DNA from: Poecilobothrus nobilitatus
Taxonomy: Eukaryota; Arthropoda; Insecta; Diptera; Dolichopodidae
NCBI GenBank assembly: GCA_947095535.1
Contig: OX352773.1
Location: 207,906,093 to 207,970,092, forward strand
Reading direction: 5' to 3'
DNA length: 64,000 bases
The translations under genes were made by a program, and so were the position numbers. This document shows positions 50,138 to 60,715 of the stretch, piece after piece. How positions within the stretch are numbered: the first letter of the stretch is position 1; each line of letters begins with the position of its first letter. The notes beneath the pieces were generated by a model. The model was not told the DNA's origin. It ran no database searches and worked only from the letters and a program-made list of their open reading frames with translations.

Positions 50138-50495
50138 GCTACCCATACAAGGTGGACTAGGTTGAAAACTTGGTATGCGGCCTTGATAAGTTGTATCGCG
50201 TATGGGCAAGTTGTAAAACCATTTTGATGGTTGAAAAGTTGGTTGGAAGAATATCAAAAAATTTTAATTTTTCTGGGCGGAGTCTTTGGTTTATAGTTTG
50301 AGTTGTATCGTGTATGGGCAAGTTGTACAACTTAATTGTCATTTTAACATTGAGATTTTTTGATTTGAGAAAATAATAAAAAATATAAAGTACATAATTA
50401 CAACGGTTGGGTGATAAGTTGGATAAGTGTGTGGTATGATTCTAAAACCTGTCCGCGTACCAAGTTTACAACCTAGTTCGCCGTGTATGGGCAGC
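50138..50495. mobile_element. Short inverted-repeat element (MITE), copy 2, directly after copy 1
   Basis: Same length and orientation as copy 1 and nearly identical to it, separated from it by 13 bp. One end has GCTACCC instead of GCTGCCC. No clear target duplication was seen, so tandem duplication is as likely as a second insertion. Confidence 0.7.
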
Positions 50496-50998
50496 AAATT
50501 TTTAATAAAAAAAAAACGTACATTATATAATATGTATTGGTGTATGAATTGAATGCATAGAGCTACATGCATATGTATGTATATTTTTACGATTTCATTG
50601 CTTATTATTGTTATTGAATGAAAAACAAGAAACAAAATGATGCTAAATTATTAAAACTTATTTTGCTTTGATCTAAATTATTATGTAAAAAATCTATGAA
50701 TTTTGGCTTTATACTTTTCGTACAATAACGGTCGGCCCTGTGGTAGAGGTAGCTAATTTTTTTTTCTCTTATCGTTAGTTTACGAGTTTAATAACAAACA
50801 AAATATACGATTGCAACTTTATTTATAAACCTAATAAATTTAAAATTTATTTATAAAGTTAAGTCTTTTTTCTTAATTTCAATAATTTAGTGTAAATAAT
50901 TCAAAATGTTTTAATAATAATAATTTTAAATCTAAAACGAAATTCATTATATATAATTCTAAAATGAAAAACCTTACATTAAAAAATTTAACTAAGTT
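50496..50998. other. 3' flank of the minus-strand ZAD gene
   Basis: AT-rich sequence between the MITE pair and the ZAD gene stop. No gene seen. Confidence 0.45.
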
Positions 50999-52726
50999 TT
51001 ATTTGCTCTCCTCTAAATTTAGTTTTTCCGCTCGATTTTTATGGGTCAGCGATTTAAAATGAGTCTGAAGATGTGTTTTACGTGCAAACTTTACATTGCA
51101 TACTTCACAACTAAAATTAAATGACATATTAATTTTAAATTCAATAATAAATTAGATATAATAATACCTAAATGGTTTTTCTCCTGTGTGAACCAATATA
51201 TGCTTGTTAAGAGAATCACTAATCATAAAAGCTTTTCCACATGTCTGACATAGGTATGGACGCTCGTTAGTATGAACACGTTCATGCTTAATTTTTGTAC
51301 TATCATCACCAAATTTTTTATCACAATATTTACACGCAAAAGGTTTTTCCCCTTTAAAAATTTTTTTATTTGATCATAAACAAGAATTTGGAAACAAAAA
51401 TAAATGATTATTTTACCAGTATGAACTCTTCTATGTCTTTTTAAATGCATCAACTGTCGAAATCGTTTTTTACATATTCTAAAACATAAAAAAAAAGAAT
51501 CAAAAACATTTAACTCCAGCAAAAGTTTAAAATTTACTCGCATTCAAATTCCTTATAATCTGTATGACATTTTAGATGACTTTTTAATTCACGTTTTGAT
51601 GGAAATTTTTTTTTGCAAACTTCACACGGAATAATTTCTAATTCTTCTTGAGAAAACTCAATTTTTGGAGTGCTAATTGTTTTTTTGCCTTTTTTTATTA
51701 AATTTAAATTATTACAATGTTTTTCTCTATTCATATGTCTTATTATAACCTTTTCACCACTGTAAGCAATAGAAAATTCACAATTACAAACAGTACAAAA
51801 TACATGACCTCTATCCCTGCCTCTTTTTATAAAATCATATTTCTTGAGCCAATCTAATTTGAAACTACAAAATCTTTTCTTATTTGTAGGTTGTGGAAAA
51901 TTAATTTCCTTATTCTTTTCAATATTCTGATTAATTGAATGATTACTTTCATTGTCATTATTTAATAAATTATGATCTTCGATCTTGTAACGGTCATTAT
52001 TTTCTAAATCTAAAAAAGATTCAAATTATTTATAAGAATATTTTTCAAATGCAACTGATATTTACCACTAAGCCCCTCTTTTTTTTCATTTGCAAAAAAA
52101 TCATTATCAACTTCAGACCCTAAATTAGAGCTCATTTCAAATTTAACTTCACTCAATTGCAATTCATTCGTTTTTTTTATTTTTAACCGAATATCAGATT
52201 GTTGGCAAATTATTCTAAATTCATAAGCTATTGAAAGAGTTTCATTACATTTTACACATATCTGATTGGGAAGAGAGTCTGTATTATCAATCTGAAATTT
52301 AAAAATATTTTTAAAACTCTTAACTAATAAAATATAAAATAATTGTACAAATATTCCACTTATATCATAAATCTTTTTAGCAATTTCAACATTATTAGGA
52401 TCAGTTTCAAATACAGATATTAATTTCCTATTGAATTCTGTTTCTAAACAAATCCGACAAATTTTATCATTTTTTGCTGTAGCAGTTTCCTCCTTCTTAA
52501 ATTCAATAGATCCGACACAGCTTAGTTCTTTATTTTTAGATAAATTACTTTGATGTTTTTCAGTCTCCATATGTTGAGAAATTCCCTCATTTATTATACA
52601 AAATTTAACTTTGCACATCTTGCATTTAGCAAAAGTATCATCACTTGGATCTGGCGTTATCCAAGGATAATTTTCTTCCCATGCCCTATACTTAGTTTTT
52701 CTTTTTGTTGACGTTTTTTTTTCCAT
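50999..52726 (-). CDS. BED-ZAD-BED-C2H2 zinc-finger protein, paralogue of 42888-44594
   Basis: Six exons on the minus strand: 52726-52349, 52291-52066, 52009-51538, 51478-51417, 51351-51168 and 51110-50999, giving 477 residues. It starts MEKKTSTKRKTK. A degenerate first BED-like finger follows (CKMCKVKFCIINEG, lacking the GGxS stretch), then the ZAD (CRICLETEF; after the intron CVKCNETLSIAYEF). A second BED-like finger (CTVCNCEFSIAYSGEKVIIRH) and five C2H2 fingers come next, the first being CEVCKKKF. The 57-nt ZAD intron is open in frame, so unspliced RNA would also translate. It keeps the intron after finger 2's HTG that 42888-44594 lacks. DNA-binding regulator by family; targets unknown. 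The loss of first-finger residues suggests that finger is relaxing. Confidence 0.86.
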
Positions 52727-52870
52727 TTTTGTAAACTGAATAATGATCTTTTATTTATTTAAGTATACTTTTCATAAAGTTGAAACGTTTTTTTAACTCG
52801 ATTAAAAAAAAATTTAATTAGAATTTAGAATAAAAATTGTTTGTTGTGTTTACAAATTACATATATGAAA

Positions 52871-52887
52871 GCTGTCACTTTGACAAC
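52871..52887 (-). promoter_or_regulatory. 17-bp motif upstream of second minus-strand ZAD gene
   Basis: GCTGTCACTTTGACAAC lies 145 bp upstream of the ATG at 52726 and matches 44714-44730 except at one position. Surrounding bases are not similar, which favours a kept site over simple leftover duplication. Confidence 0.45.
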
Positions 52888-52929
52888 GGAAAACAAATTA
52901 TATAGCAAAAAATTAAGGCAAGGCTACAT

Positions 52930-53337
52930 TTAAAACTTCAATGAAATAACAAAGATGCAAATGTGTTTCGGCACGTTTTCAGTAAACTAATGTCAACTCC
53001 GATAAAAAGAAAACCAAGCAGAGTTAACGCAATTTTTATATTATACAATGTTTCGAATATTTCAATATAAAATTCTTAATTATCATAAAAATTTCAATCC
53101 ACAGCAAAACCTCGTAAGCTTTTATCTATTCAATGTTGTATAAACATTTTTTCTTCCTCACTTTCTTTTTCTTTTCAATTATTCTCAATTTCGAATCTTT
53201 TCTTATTTTTACGATTTTAATGAAATTTTGAAAATTAATTTTTAACTTAAATAAATTTACTTTTGAAATTTAAATAATAGATATAAAGACTATAAGTTCT
53301 AATTCAAATATTGTAGAGTTAATAAAATAATCGGGTA
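52930..53337. other. Intergenic spacer
   Basis: No frame or repeat recognised. A polypyrimidine-rich stretch lies at 53145-53205. Confidence 0.4.
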
Positions 53338-53535
53338 GTAGGGGTCTCGGTGGCCTAGTGGGTAAGAGCGTATAAAATACGCTGTAAACATCGAGGGAGT
53401 GTGGGTTCGAATCCCACACACGTCGTAAGAGTTTTTCTCCTACGACATTTACAGGCACGCCTAAACAGGAAAGGCTGTGTAATTTCCTGTCCACATTTAT
53501 GTGGCAAAGAAATACATTAAAAAAAATAATAATAA
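53338..53535 (+). mobile_element. tRNA-derived SINE, copy 1
   Basis: The head has an A-box TGGCCTAGTGGG (53351-53362) and a B-box GGTTCGAATCC (53404-53414) at tRNA-like spacing, the internal Pol III promoter of a SINE. It is followed by a non-tRNA body (CCTACGACATTTACAGGCACGCC...) and an A-rich/AAT end at about 53515-53535. A second copy is at 60126-60332. The acceptor and anticodon stems are not those of a working tRNA, so it is not a tRNA gene. Confidence 0.85.
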
Positions 53536-54352
53536 TGGGGTGGTGTCATAAATATTTTTATTAGTTCTTATTAAAAGGATGTCCTTAAAAAATAATTTGG
53601 ATGTCCTTAGAGTTTTAAAAAAATAATGATAAAAACAAACAGATATCATTCTTGTTTTAGAATCCATACCCCTTTTCATTGAGCATCTCGCAGCTGCAGC
53701 ACTTTGAATTTATAGGAAAAGGATATGAATGAAACGAACTAACGTAGGAAATAACTTTCCAAAAATGAATGCACATGCAGAGATTTTTAGAAACAAAAAT
53801 TTAGATGCTTAAACAAAAATTAAAGATGCTTGATGCTTAAACCACTTGATGCTATTACAAAAACGAATATTTATTTTGCTATAGGGTTTGAAAATTTTTT
53901 TTTATACATTTTTTCATGAATTTTTTTGTAAAATTCGAAAAGAAATTAATAAAATGTATATATATGCGCTTGTTTTAGTAAGGTTATAAGGAAACAAAAA
54001 GTATGTCTCTAAATTATGAATACATATGTATATACTTTATATAATAGTTTTTAAATAGAATATTAAAATAAATAAATTTTTTTACTGTTATCAAAGGTAC
54101 ATACTAAAAAAATAAGTAAGAATTTTATGTGTAAATATTTATTTGATATCTATGCGTATAATCACTACCGCATTTAGAAACAAAATAAAGATGTGATGTA
54201 AAAAAATTATAATGTGAAACTTTAGCTGGTGTTGTAACAAAAAAAATCAAGTTGCGTGATGCTCAAGTGTGAAACACCCCAATTATGCCGATTGTAGTTT
54301 TAAAATTTAAATTTTAAATTATATTTCACATTCTAGTTATATAATATTAATA
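53536..54352. other. AT-rich spacer
   Basis: No supported frame. Contains short GATGCTTAA repeats at about 53800-53850. Confidence 0.4.
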
Positions 54353-54715
54353 CAGTCCATACACGGTGGATTAGGTTTTAGAACAGGTCAGCGAACTTGA
54401 TAAGGTGTATCGTGTATGGGCAAGTTGTAAAAGCATTTTGATGGTTGGAAAGTTGGTAGGATGAATATCAAAACATTTTGATTTTTGTGGGCGGAGTCTT
54501 TGGTTTGTGGTTGAGTTGTATGTGTATCGCGTATGGGTAAGTTGTACAACTTAAATGTCATTTTAACATTGAAATTTTTTGATTTGAGAAAATAATAAAA
54601 ATAAAGTACATAATTACATGGTTGGATGATAGGTTGGATAAGTATGTGGTATGGTTCTAAAACCTGTCCGCAAAACCAAGTTTATAATCTACTTAGTCCG
54701 CCGTGTATGGGCAGC
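54353..54715. mobile_element. Short inverted-repeat element (MITE), copy 3
   Basis: Same family and orientation as the copies at 49768 and 50138. The right end GTATGGGCAGC is intact, and the left end is changed to CAGTCCATACAC. Internal GTATGGGCAAGTTGTA units are present. Confidence 0.7.
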
Positions 54716-55239
54716 AACAATTCATTAACATAAAATTTAAAAATATATTACAACAAAGCAATTTTTAAAATACAAAGAAAAGTTAGTTAACTGTATGTTG
54801 TGCTATATGTGTTATAAACCGAATAAACGAGAATGTATATTTTAAATATAATATTAAATTTACAATTATTCTAGTAATTTACAATTGTGTCAGTTTTATT
54901 GTATGGTTTTATTTTATATATATAGTCTTTCCTTTCGTATACATCGTTAATGCCCATCCTACATGAATTAGCTCAAAATTATATACAATGACATATGTTG
55001 TATATGTATATGTTTGTATATGCATATGTTTGATTTATTCTTGTTTAAATAATAAAAGAAAAAATAAATTGGAAGAAAGTTGTGTCGGAACTCGGAAGTT
55101 TAAAATTGAAAACGATTTTGTTAAAAAATTATGAAATTAATTTGTTATGAATTATGTTTGATACGAACATAATGAAATACGAATTTAATTTGTTTTGTTT
55201 GTGGTTTTTAGCATATTTAAACAAAAACAAGTAAATGTA
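54716..55239. other. AT-rich spacer
   Basis: TATG-type microsatellite sequence at about 54990-55030. No gene seen. Confidence 0.4.
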
Positions 55240-56110
55240 ACAGTAAGTCGATGCAACCGACTTATTTATACCCTACACCTAAAAAATTCAAATTAAATTA
55301 AAAATCCATAAATTATTTTAGTTAGGTATTTAATATAAGCTAAAAAAAATAAATACTTTTAGAACCTTTGTACACAATTTCAGGTTTCTATTTTTATGGA
55401 ATTCGAACTGCAATATGCTTTTTAGGTCTTGGGAAGTTTGTGAAGGTACCCGGACCACCACCCCAATTCATCTCAAATTTTAGAGATATTAGAACAGGGT
55501 AGAACACTGTTATATCAAATTTCAAGTTTTTATCTTTATTAATTTCGAAGATATGCTTGTTCGGTCTTGGGAGTTGTGTGGGAGATACCCGAACAACCAT
55601 TCCAATTCATCTGAAATTTTAGGCAAATCAGGGATTCAGGAAACAACACCCTCGTATCAAATTTGCAGTTTCTATCTTTATTAATTTCGAAGATATGCTT
55701 GTTCGGTTTTGGGAGTTGTGTGGGAAGTACCCGAACAACTACTCCAATTCATCTCAAATTTGGACAAATCAGGAATTCAGAAAATAACAGCCTAGTACTA
55801 AATTTGAAGTATCTATCTTTATTAATTTCGAAGATATGCGTGTTCGGTTTTAGGAGTTGTATGGGAGGTAGCCGAACCCATAGTCCGATTTCGCCCATTT
55901 GCAATCCCCGCCTTTCTTTAGTCATTGTTAACTTACAGTATAAATTTATCGTGCGTACGGACGGACGGACGGACATCGCTAAATCGACTCAGGAGGTGAC
56001 CCTAATTCAGAATGTATATACATGTCCATATCTAACTCGTTTCCTTTTGGTGGTTACAAACACCATACCAAAGTTAATATACTCTATACTTTAAGTGTAG
56101 GGTATAAAAA
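55240..56110. mobile_element. DINE-1/Helentron-like non-autonomous element with central tandem repeats
   Basis: Subterminal inverted TATACCCTACAC (55267-55278) and GTGTAGGGTATA (56095-56106) bracket it. Inside are four direct repeats of 142, 142, 141 and about 140 bp starting at 55382, 55524, 55666 and 55807. An ACGG run (about 55957-55974) and an ATCGACTC block follow. TATACCC ends, GGAC runs, the cgactc block and a central tandem array are the known layout of dipteran DINE-1/INE-1 (Helentron-associated) elements. No Rep/helicase is encoded. Confidence 0.75.
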
Positions 56111-56244
56111 ATGCTATTAATTTTACTAGTTTGTTTGTTTACACAACTTCTACACCGTTAAAAAAAGAACAATGAAATTTTATCCATTCTTAAAAAAATT
56201 AATGTAGTATAACTTTTCAGCCCTTTGAAAATTGTAAGTCTTAG

Positions 56245-56724
56245 GCCGCTATTCCACATCAATTTTTTCATCAATTTAATGTACCATTAATGGACAATTA
56301 AATTGATGAGCTATTATTACTCACTCCTGTTGAAAAATTCAATTTCAAATTTCGAAAAATAAATATTCTTGTAGTTAGTATTAAAATTTTTGAATAAAAG
56401 ATGGATAACGAGTGGATTCCGTTGTTTGAAATATTTTGTTATCTATAATAAATCAACAATATATTAGTATGTATTCTACATATTATATGCAAGACAGAAT
56501 TTGTTTAAAGAAATAAAAATTTTTCCAAAAATAAATAATAGAATTTGTAAAAAGAAAAAAAAAATAAATTTTTCTCAATCAGCTGGTTTTTACACTAGAT
56601 TAATGAGAAAATGGATGAGAACTGGATGAGAATAGAACATCATCAATTAATTTCTCAATAGTTTTCATCAATTAATGGTTCATTGATGGACCAGTATGGA
56701 TGAAAACATTGATGTGTAATAGGC
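56245..56724. mobile_element. Terminal-inverted-repeat element (MITE), CACATCAAT termini
   Basis: The left end GCCGCTATTCCACATCAATT and the complement of the right end GCCTATTACACATCAATG match over about 27 bp with a few differences and a 2-bp gap. The interior repeats CATCAATTAA / TTAATTGATG-like words. No frame, and no clear target duplication. Confidence 0.55.
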
Positions 56725-56929
56725 TTGTTATTTTTAAATGTATGTATGTATGTATGTATGCATATCAGATTCTTCTTAAGATTTTTTCAGTTTTTTAAAC
56801 TTTAAATGATAGAATTTTTTTTACCTTTACAAATCAAAATTATACATTTTTTTTACAATTTAGTATTTACCGTGATATGAAGAGAAATTTTTAAATATTT
56901 TACTTCTTTTCTAATTTTAACATACTTTT

Positions 56930-57100
56930 AATTAGGACTTTAAAATTTTGAGAGAAGAAAGATCTTTCATTAGCATTATTTCATTCATTACCTTAAAAAA
57001 TGTTTTTGTATCTTCCTATTTTTAAGAGTCAAAAATTATAAAATAACAACCTGTAACTTATGCGCCTTGTGTAGCACCTTTTTCAAAATGAAATTCAAAA
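56930..57100 (+). repeat. Dispersed unclassified repeat, copy 4 (partial)
   Basis: TTTTGAGAGAAGAAAG, then TGTTTTTGTATC, then CAAAAATTA and AACCTGTAACTT, follow the order seen at about 19290-19430. The CCGTTATGTGAA core is absent, so only the right half is represented. Confidence 0.4.
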
Positions 57101-58839
57101 ATTATTGCTTCAACGTTATAATTTTACATCTGTTAATGGTTTTTTTAATTATATGATGTAATTATGTATATAAAAACATTCACCTTTAAAAACCAATGGC
57201 TTCCTTTCTGTTCCTTTTGTTTTGTGTATTCTATAAAGTTTCTTTTGTTTTTATAAAACATCCCTGACTTAAAATTGTAGATCTGTAGTACTACAATACA
57301 AAGTATAGCGCTCAAAAAGCTTATATGCACATATATCTATTATCTACAAAGTTTTGCATTCAGTATTGTTTGTTATACGCAGATAATGTGTATAAAGTGA
57401 GTATTTTATGTTAACAAAAATTTGTAGCTGCTTTAGTATACATTTCAAATCGTTTTGTATTTTAATCTTTTTTATCTATTTTCGTTGAAGTTATTATGAA
57501 ATTGGATATTTTAAAAAAAAAAAAAAGTAAATTTTGAGAATTTTAAGCAGATGTACACTTCAAAAATTTTATATGCAATTTTTAATGTGCATTATGCATT
57601 ATATATTTGTGTTTTATATCTACATTGTAGTAAAAGTAGTAATACTGTACTAATACCGCAGTATATACAATTCTGAAGTCAGCCATACTTTCATAACTAT
57701 AAGTACATACATACATACATTACATATGGAATGTATATTTTTACGAGTATGTACCTACAATAACAAAACTTATTTTTAATTTATTATTAAAATTTGTAAA
57801 GCAAAACATGGAGGCACAGGTGATTGTTATTTGTGGAGGTTATTTTTACTAATTCTTCTAAAACTAAGATCAAATTTTATGAATGAAAAATATGTGCTTT
57901 TAAGTTTTAATTAAAGTTTTTAGTTATCAATTATCATTTTAATTTGTACTAAAATTCAAATTCTTTAGAACTTCTTATAGGTGTCGTTACATTTTTTACG
58001 TATTTATTTCGGCTTGGTATGCCTTGTATGTGTTTTATCTTTGGTATACCGTTGTCTTAATTTCATTATAAATTTGTATTGTAAATTTCATAAATAATGT
58101 ATACGTTTTAAATTGTTTACAAAATCTTCCGATAGGTTTAGCACACAAATCTAAAAAAAAAGCTGAAAGGCACAATCAAAGATATGAATGGCATAAATGG
58201 CTTCAAAGAACGGAAGAAAAGATATTGAATTCATATTATCTAATTTTGTTTTTTTTTTTATAATTTTCTATGTACATTTAGTATGTATAAAATTCTAGCT
58301 ATGTTTTTTTAAAATATATACGTAGTATGTAGTATAATATGTATATGATTTTAAATACATATTACAATTAGGTAAATATTATAAAAATCACAACAATCTT
58401 GTTTTAAAGTTTCAAAAATTTTAAAATCAGTTGTGATTATAAATAAATTTAAATTGTTTGTTTGGGCTTTTTTATTTTAAATTATGTATGTATGTAGGTA
58501 GAAACATGCAAGTTATTTTGGTTACTTAATTTTTAAATTGAAGCGACTAAGCGAGAACAAAAGGTATGTATTAAAGGTAATACCTGGTAATACACTAGGT
58601 ATATTTTTTTTGTTTCTAAAATTGCGATAATATGTACGAATTTTCTCATGAAAACCATTTATTGTTAAATTAATCATTCTAAATTGCATTTTTATTACGC
58701 TTTAGCTTATTTTGCAAAAAAAAAATTTCTTAAATACAAAAATTGTCTGTCACAACCAAAAATCTCATGTATCTTTTTTCTTATATCTAGAAAAAAAATT
58801 CATTCATTCATTTTGTTTAAAAAAGAAATAAATAGATAG
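57101..58839. other. AT-rich spacer
   Basis: Microsatellite-like TACA/TATG runs at about 57705-57725 and 58485-58500. Nothing coding was supported. Confidence 0.45.
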
Positions 58840-59242
58840 ACGACAGTGAAGAAAATATTTTCAGCTAATTTTGAGAAGCAGCTAAGTCAACCATACGTAT
58901 GTATTGCTTTAGTTTCGTCAGAAATAGGTTCCTAAAAGATGAAATAAATTCATTTCTAATTTATTTAAATTTTGAATAACCTTAATTAAATTAAATTTTA
59001 ATTTTAAAAACAAAATATATCAATTATTAAGTAATATAAAAACTTAAAATCTCTGAATGAAACTGATTATGAAAAACTGCTTTACAATATTTTAATAAAT
59101 ATAAACAAGCGGAGTTAACGAAATGTATATTATAAAATGCATATGTATTTTTTTGACTGAATACCTTAAGATAGGAAAACACATAAGAAGAAAAGAAACG
59201 ATTATATCTAACTTCCCATATATTAGTTAATATATCTATGTA
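58840..59242 (-). repeat. Dispersed repeat with inverted ends, copy 2
   Basis: Its complement aligns with 47063-47480 from ATAGATATATTAACTAATAT through ATAACCTTAATTAA-type sequence to CTGAAAATATTTTCTTCACTG. The last 20 bp of the other copy's end are diverged here. Confidence 0.6.
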
Positions 59243-60125
59243 AAAACCATACTATAAATCTGACAACGTAGCATATTGTAAATTTAATATTATATTTAAC
59301 ATCAATTCTCGTTTATTCGGTTTATAACATATTCAGCTTAGCATTGAGATTATCTTCTTTGTATCTTTTAATCTTTTCTTTGTATTTTAAAAATTGCTTT
59401 GTTGTAATACATTTTTAAATTTTATGTGAATGAATTGTAATTTTATATAACTACAATAAATAAAATTTATTTAAAACTGACAATCTAATCTTAAAATTAC
59501 TTACAATAATCTACATTATATTACTAGTGTTACCAGTATTCAAATTACTATCTATCCTAGTATAGCAAAAAAATGTAGTGTACCAATTTTTTAAGGTTAA
59601 ATTGTACATCAATGAAAGGAATGAAAACGTTTATATTTAAAATTAAAAAAAAAACGAATTTAGTATAAAATACAAGATGAAAAAAATTCATACATAGATG
59701 TCGCGACTATTTGGAGCACAGTCTTATTTTTATTTTCTATACTAAACAATTTGTTCTACTTGGATTTTGGAATGCCTTATATTATATTTATATGAATTTA
59801 TATTATATTTATATGTATAGTATTTGACTGATCTTTGACGGAAGTCGTCTTTTTTATATTTTAATTATTTTTTTAAATAATTTTATAACCTTTATTTCAA
59901 GTTTTACAGTTTTACACTTTACAAGAATCTAACATTTTTTATTTTATTTGTCAAATAAACAGTCTCTGTCCGTAGAAACTATCCACGTATATGTATATAA
60001 TAGAAATTAAAAAAAAAGATTAGGTACATTTTCTACAGTAATAACAAAATTAAAAAATAAGTTGATAACCCTAAAAAGAATTATTAGTTTACAAATTAAT
60101 ATTTAGTATTTACAATTAGTTACAC
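59243..60125. other. AT-rich spacer
   Basis: No gene or element ends seen. Confidence 0.45.
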
Positions 60126-60332
60126 AGGGGCCTCGATGGTCTAGTGGGTAAGAGCGTATAAAATACGCTGTAAGCACCGAAGGAGTGTGGCAGAGTGTGG
60201 GTTCAAATACCACACACGTCATAAGAATAATTCGTCCTTACGACATCTACAGCCACGCCTGAAAAGCAAAGACTGTGTAATTTCCTTGTCACATTTATGT
60301 GCCAGAGAAAATGCCCCAAAAAAAAAAAAATC
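60126..60332 (+). mobile_element. tRNA-derived SINE, copy 2
   Basis: Same head and body as 53338-53535, with A-box TGGTCTAGTGGG and B-box GGTTCAAATAC (decayed). A small duplication (GAGTGTGGCAGAGTGTGG) lies just before the B-box. It ends in a 13-A tail. The B-box decay suggests an older or inactive copy. Confidence 0.8.
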
Positions 60333-60715
60333 TGATAATAAAGTAAAATGAAAGACTTTTGGATTGAATTTTTTTTTTTAATATAAAATCTCAACATTTT
60401 ACAACTTTTTATTATAATATGGTTGTATAAATATAAATGAAAGAATATGACATTAAATATAATCGTATTATAAATTTTCTTTCACTAAAAATTGAAAAGT
60501 TTATTTGAATAGTTTTTGTGGTTGTTTTATTCTTAACATTAAAATTATAAAATGATAAGAGAAATCTATTTTGATTTGCGATTCTAAAAGAATCAGGTTT
60601 GAAATATAAAATTAAAATCTCATGACATGATAATCATTTTCAAAACAACTCTATATAATACGTCTAAAATAACGTATAAAAAAACTTCAATTAAATATTT
60701 AAAATATTTATTACG
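60333..60715. other. 3' flank of the minus-strand membrane-protein gene
   Basis: AT-rich, no supported frame. Confidence 0.4.

Noticed and set aside
49747..50342. Two similar minus frames (YNLPIHDTTQ...)
   Set aside because: They match each other only because they lie in two copies of the same MITE.
53338..53425. A tRNA gene
   Set aside because: A- and B-boxes are present, but the clover-leaf is incomplete and the sequence continues into a shared non-tRNA body with an A-rich tail, seen twice.
55382..55960. CRISPR array or gene in the 142-bp tandem repeats (frames 55394-55600 and 55663-56094)
   Set aside because: Units are too long and have no spacers. The frames simply follow the repeat, and the context is a DINE-like element.
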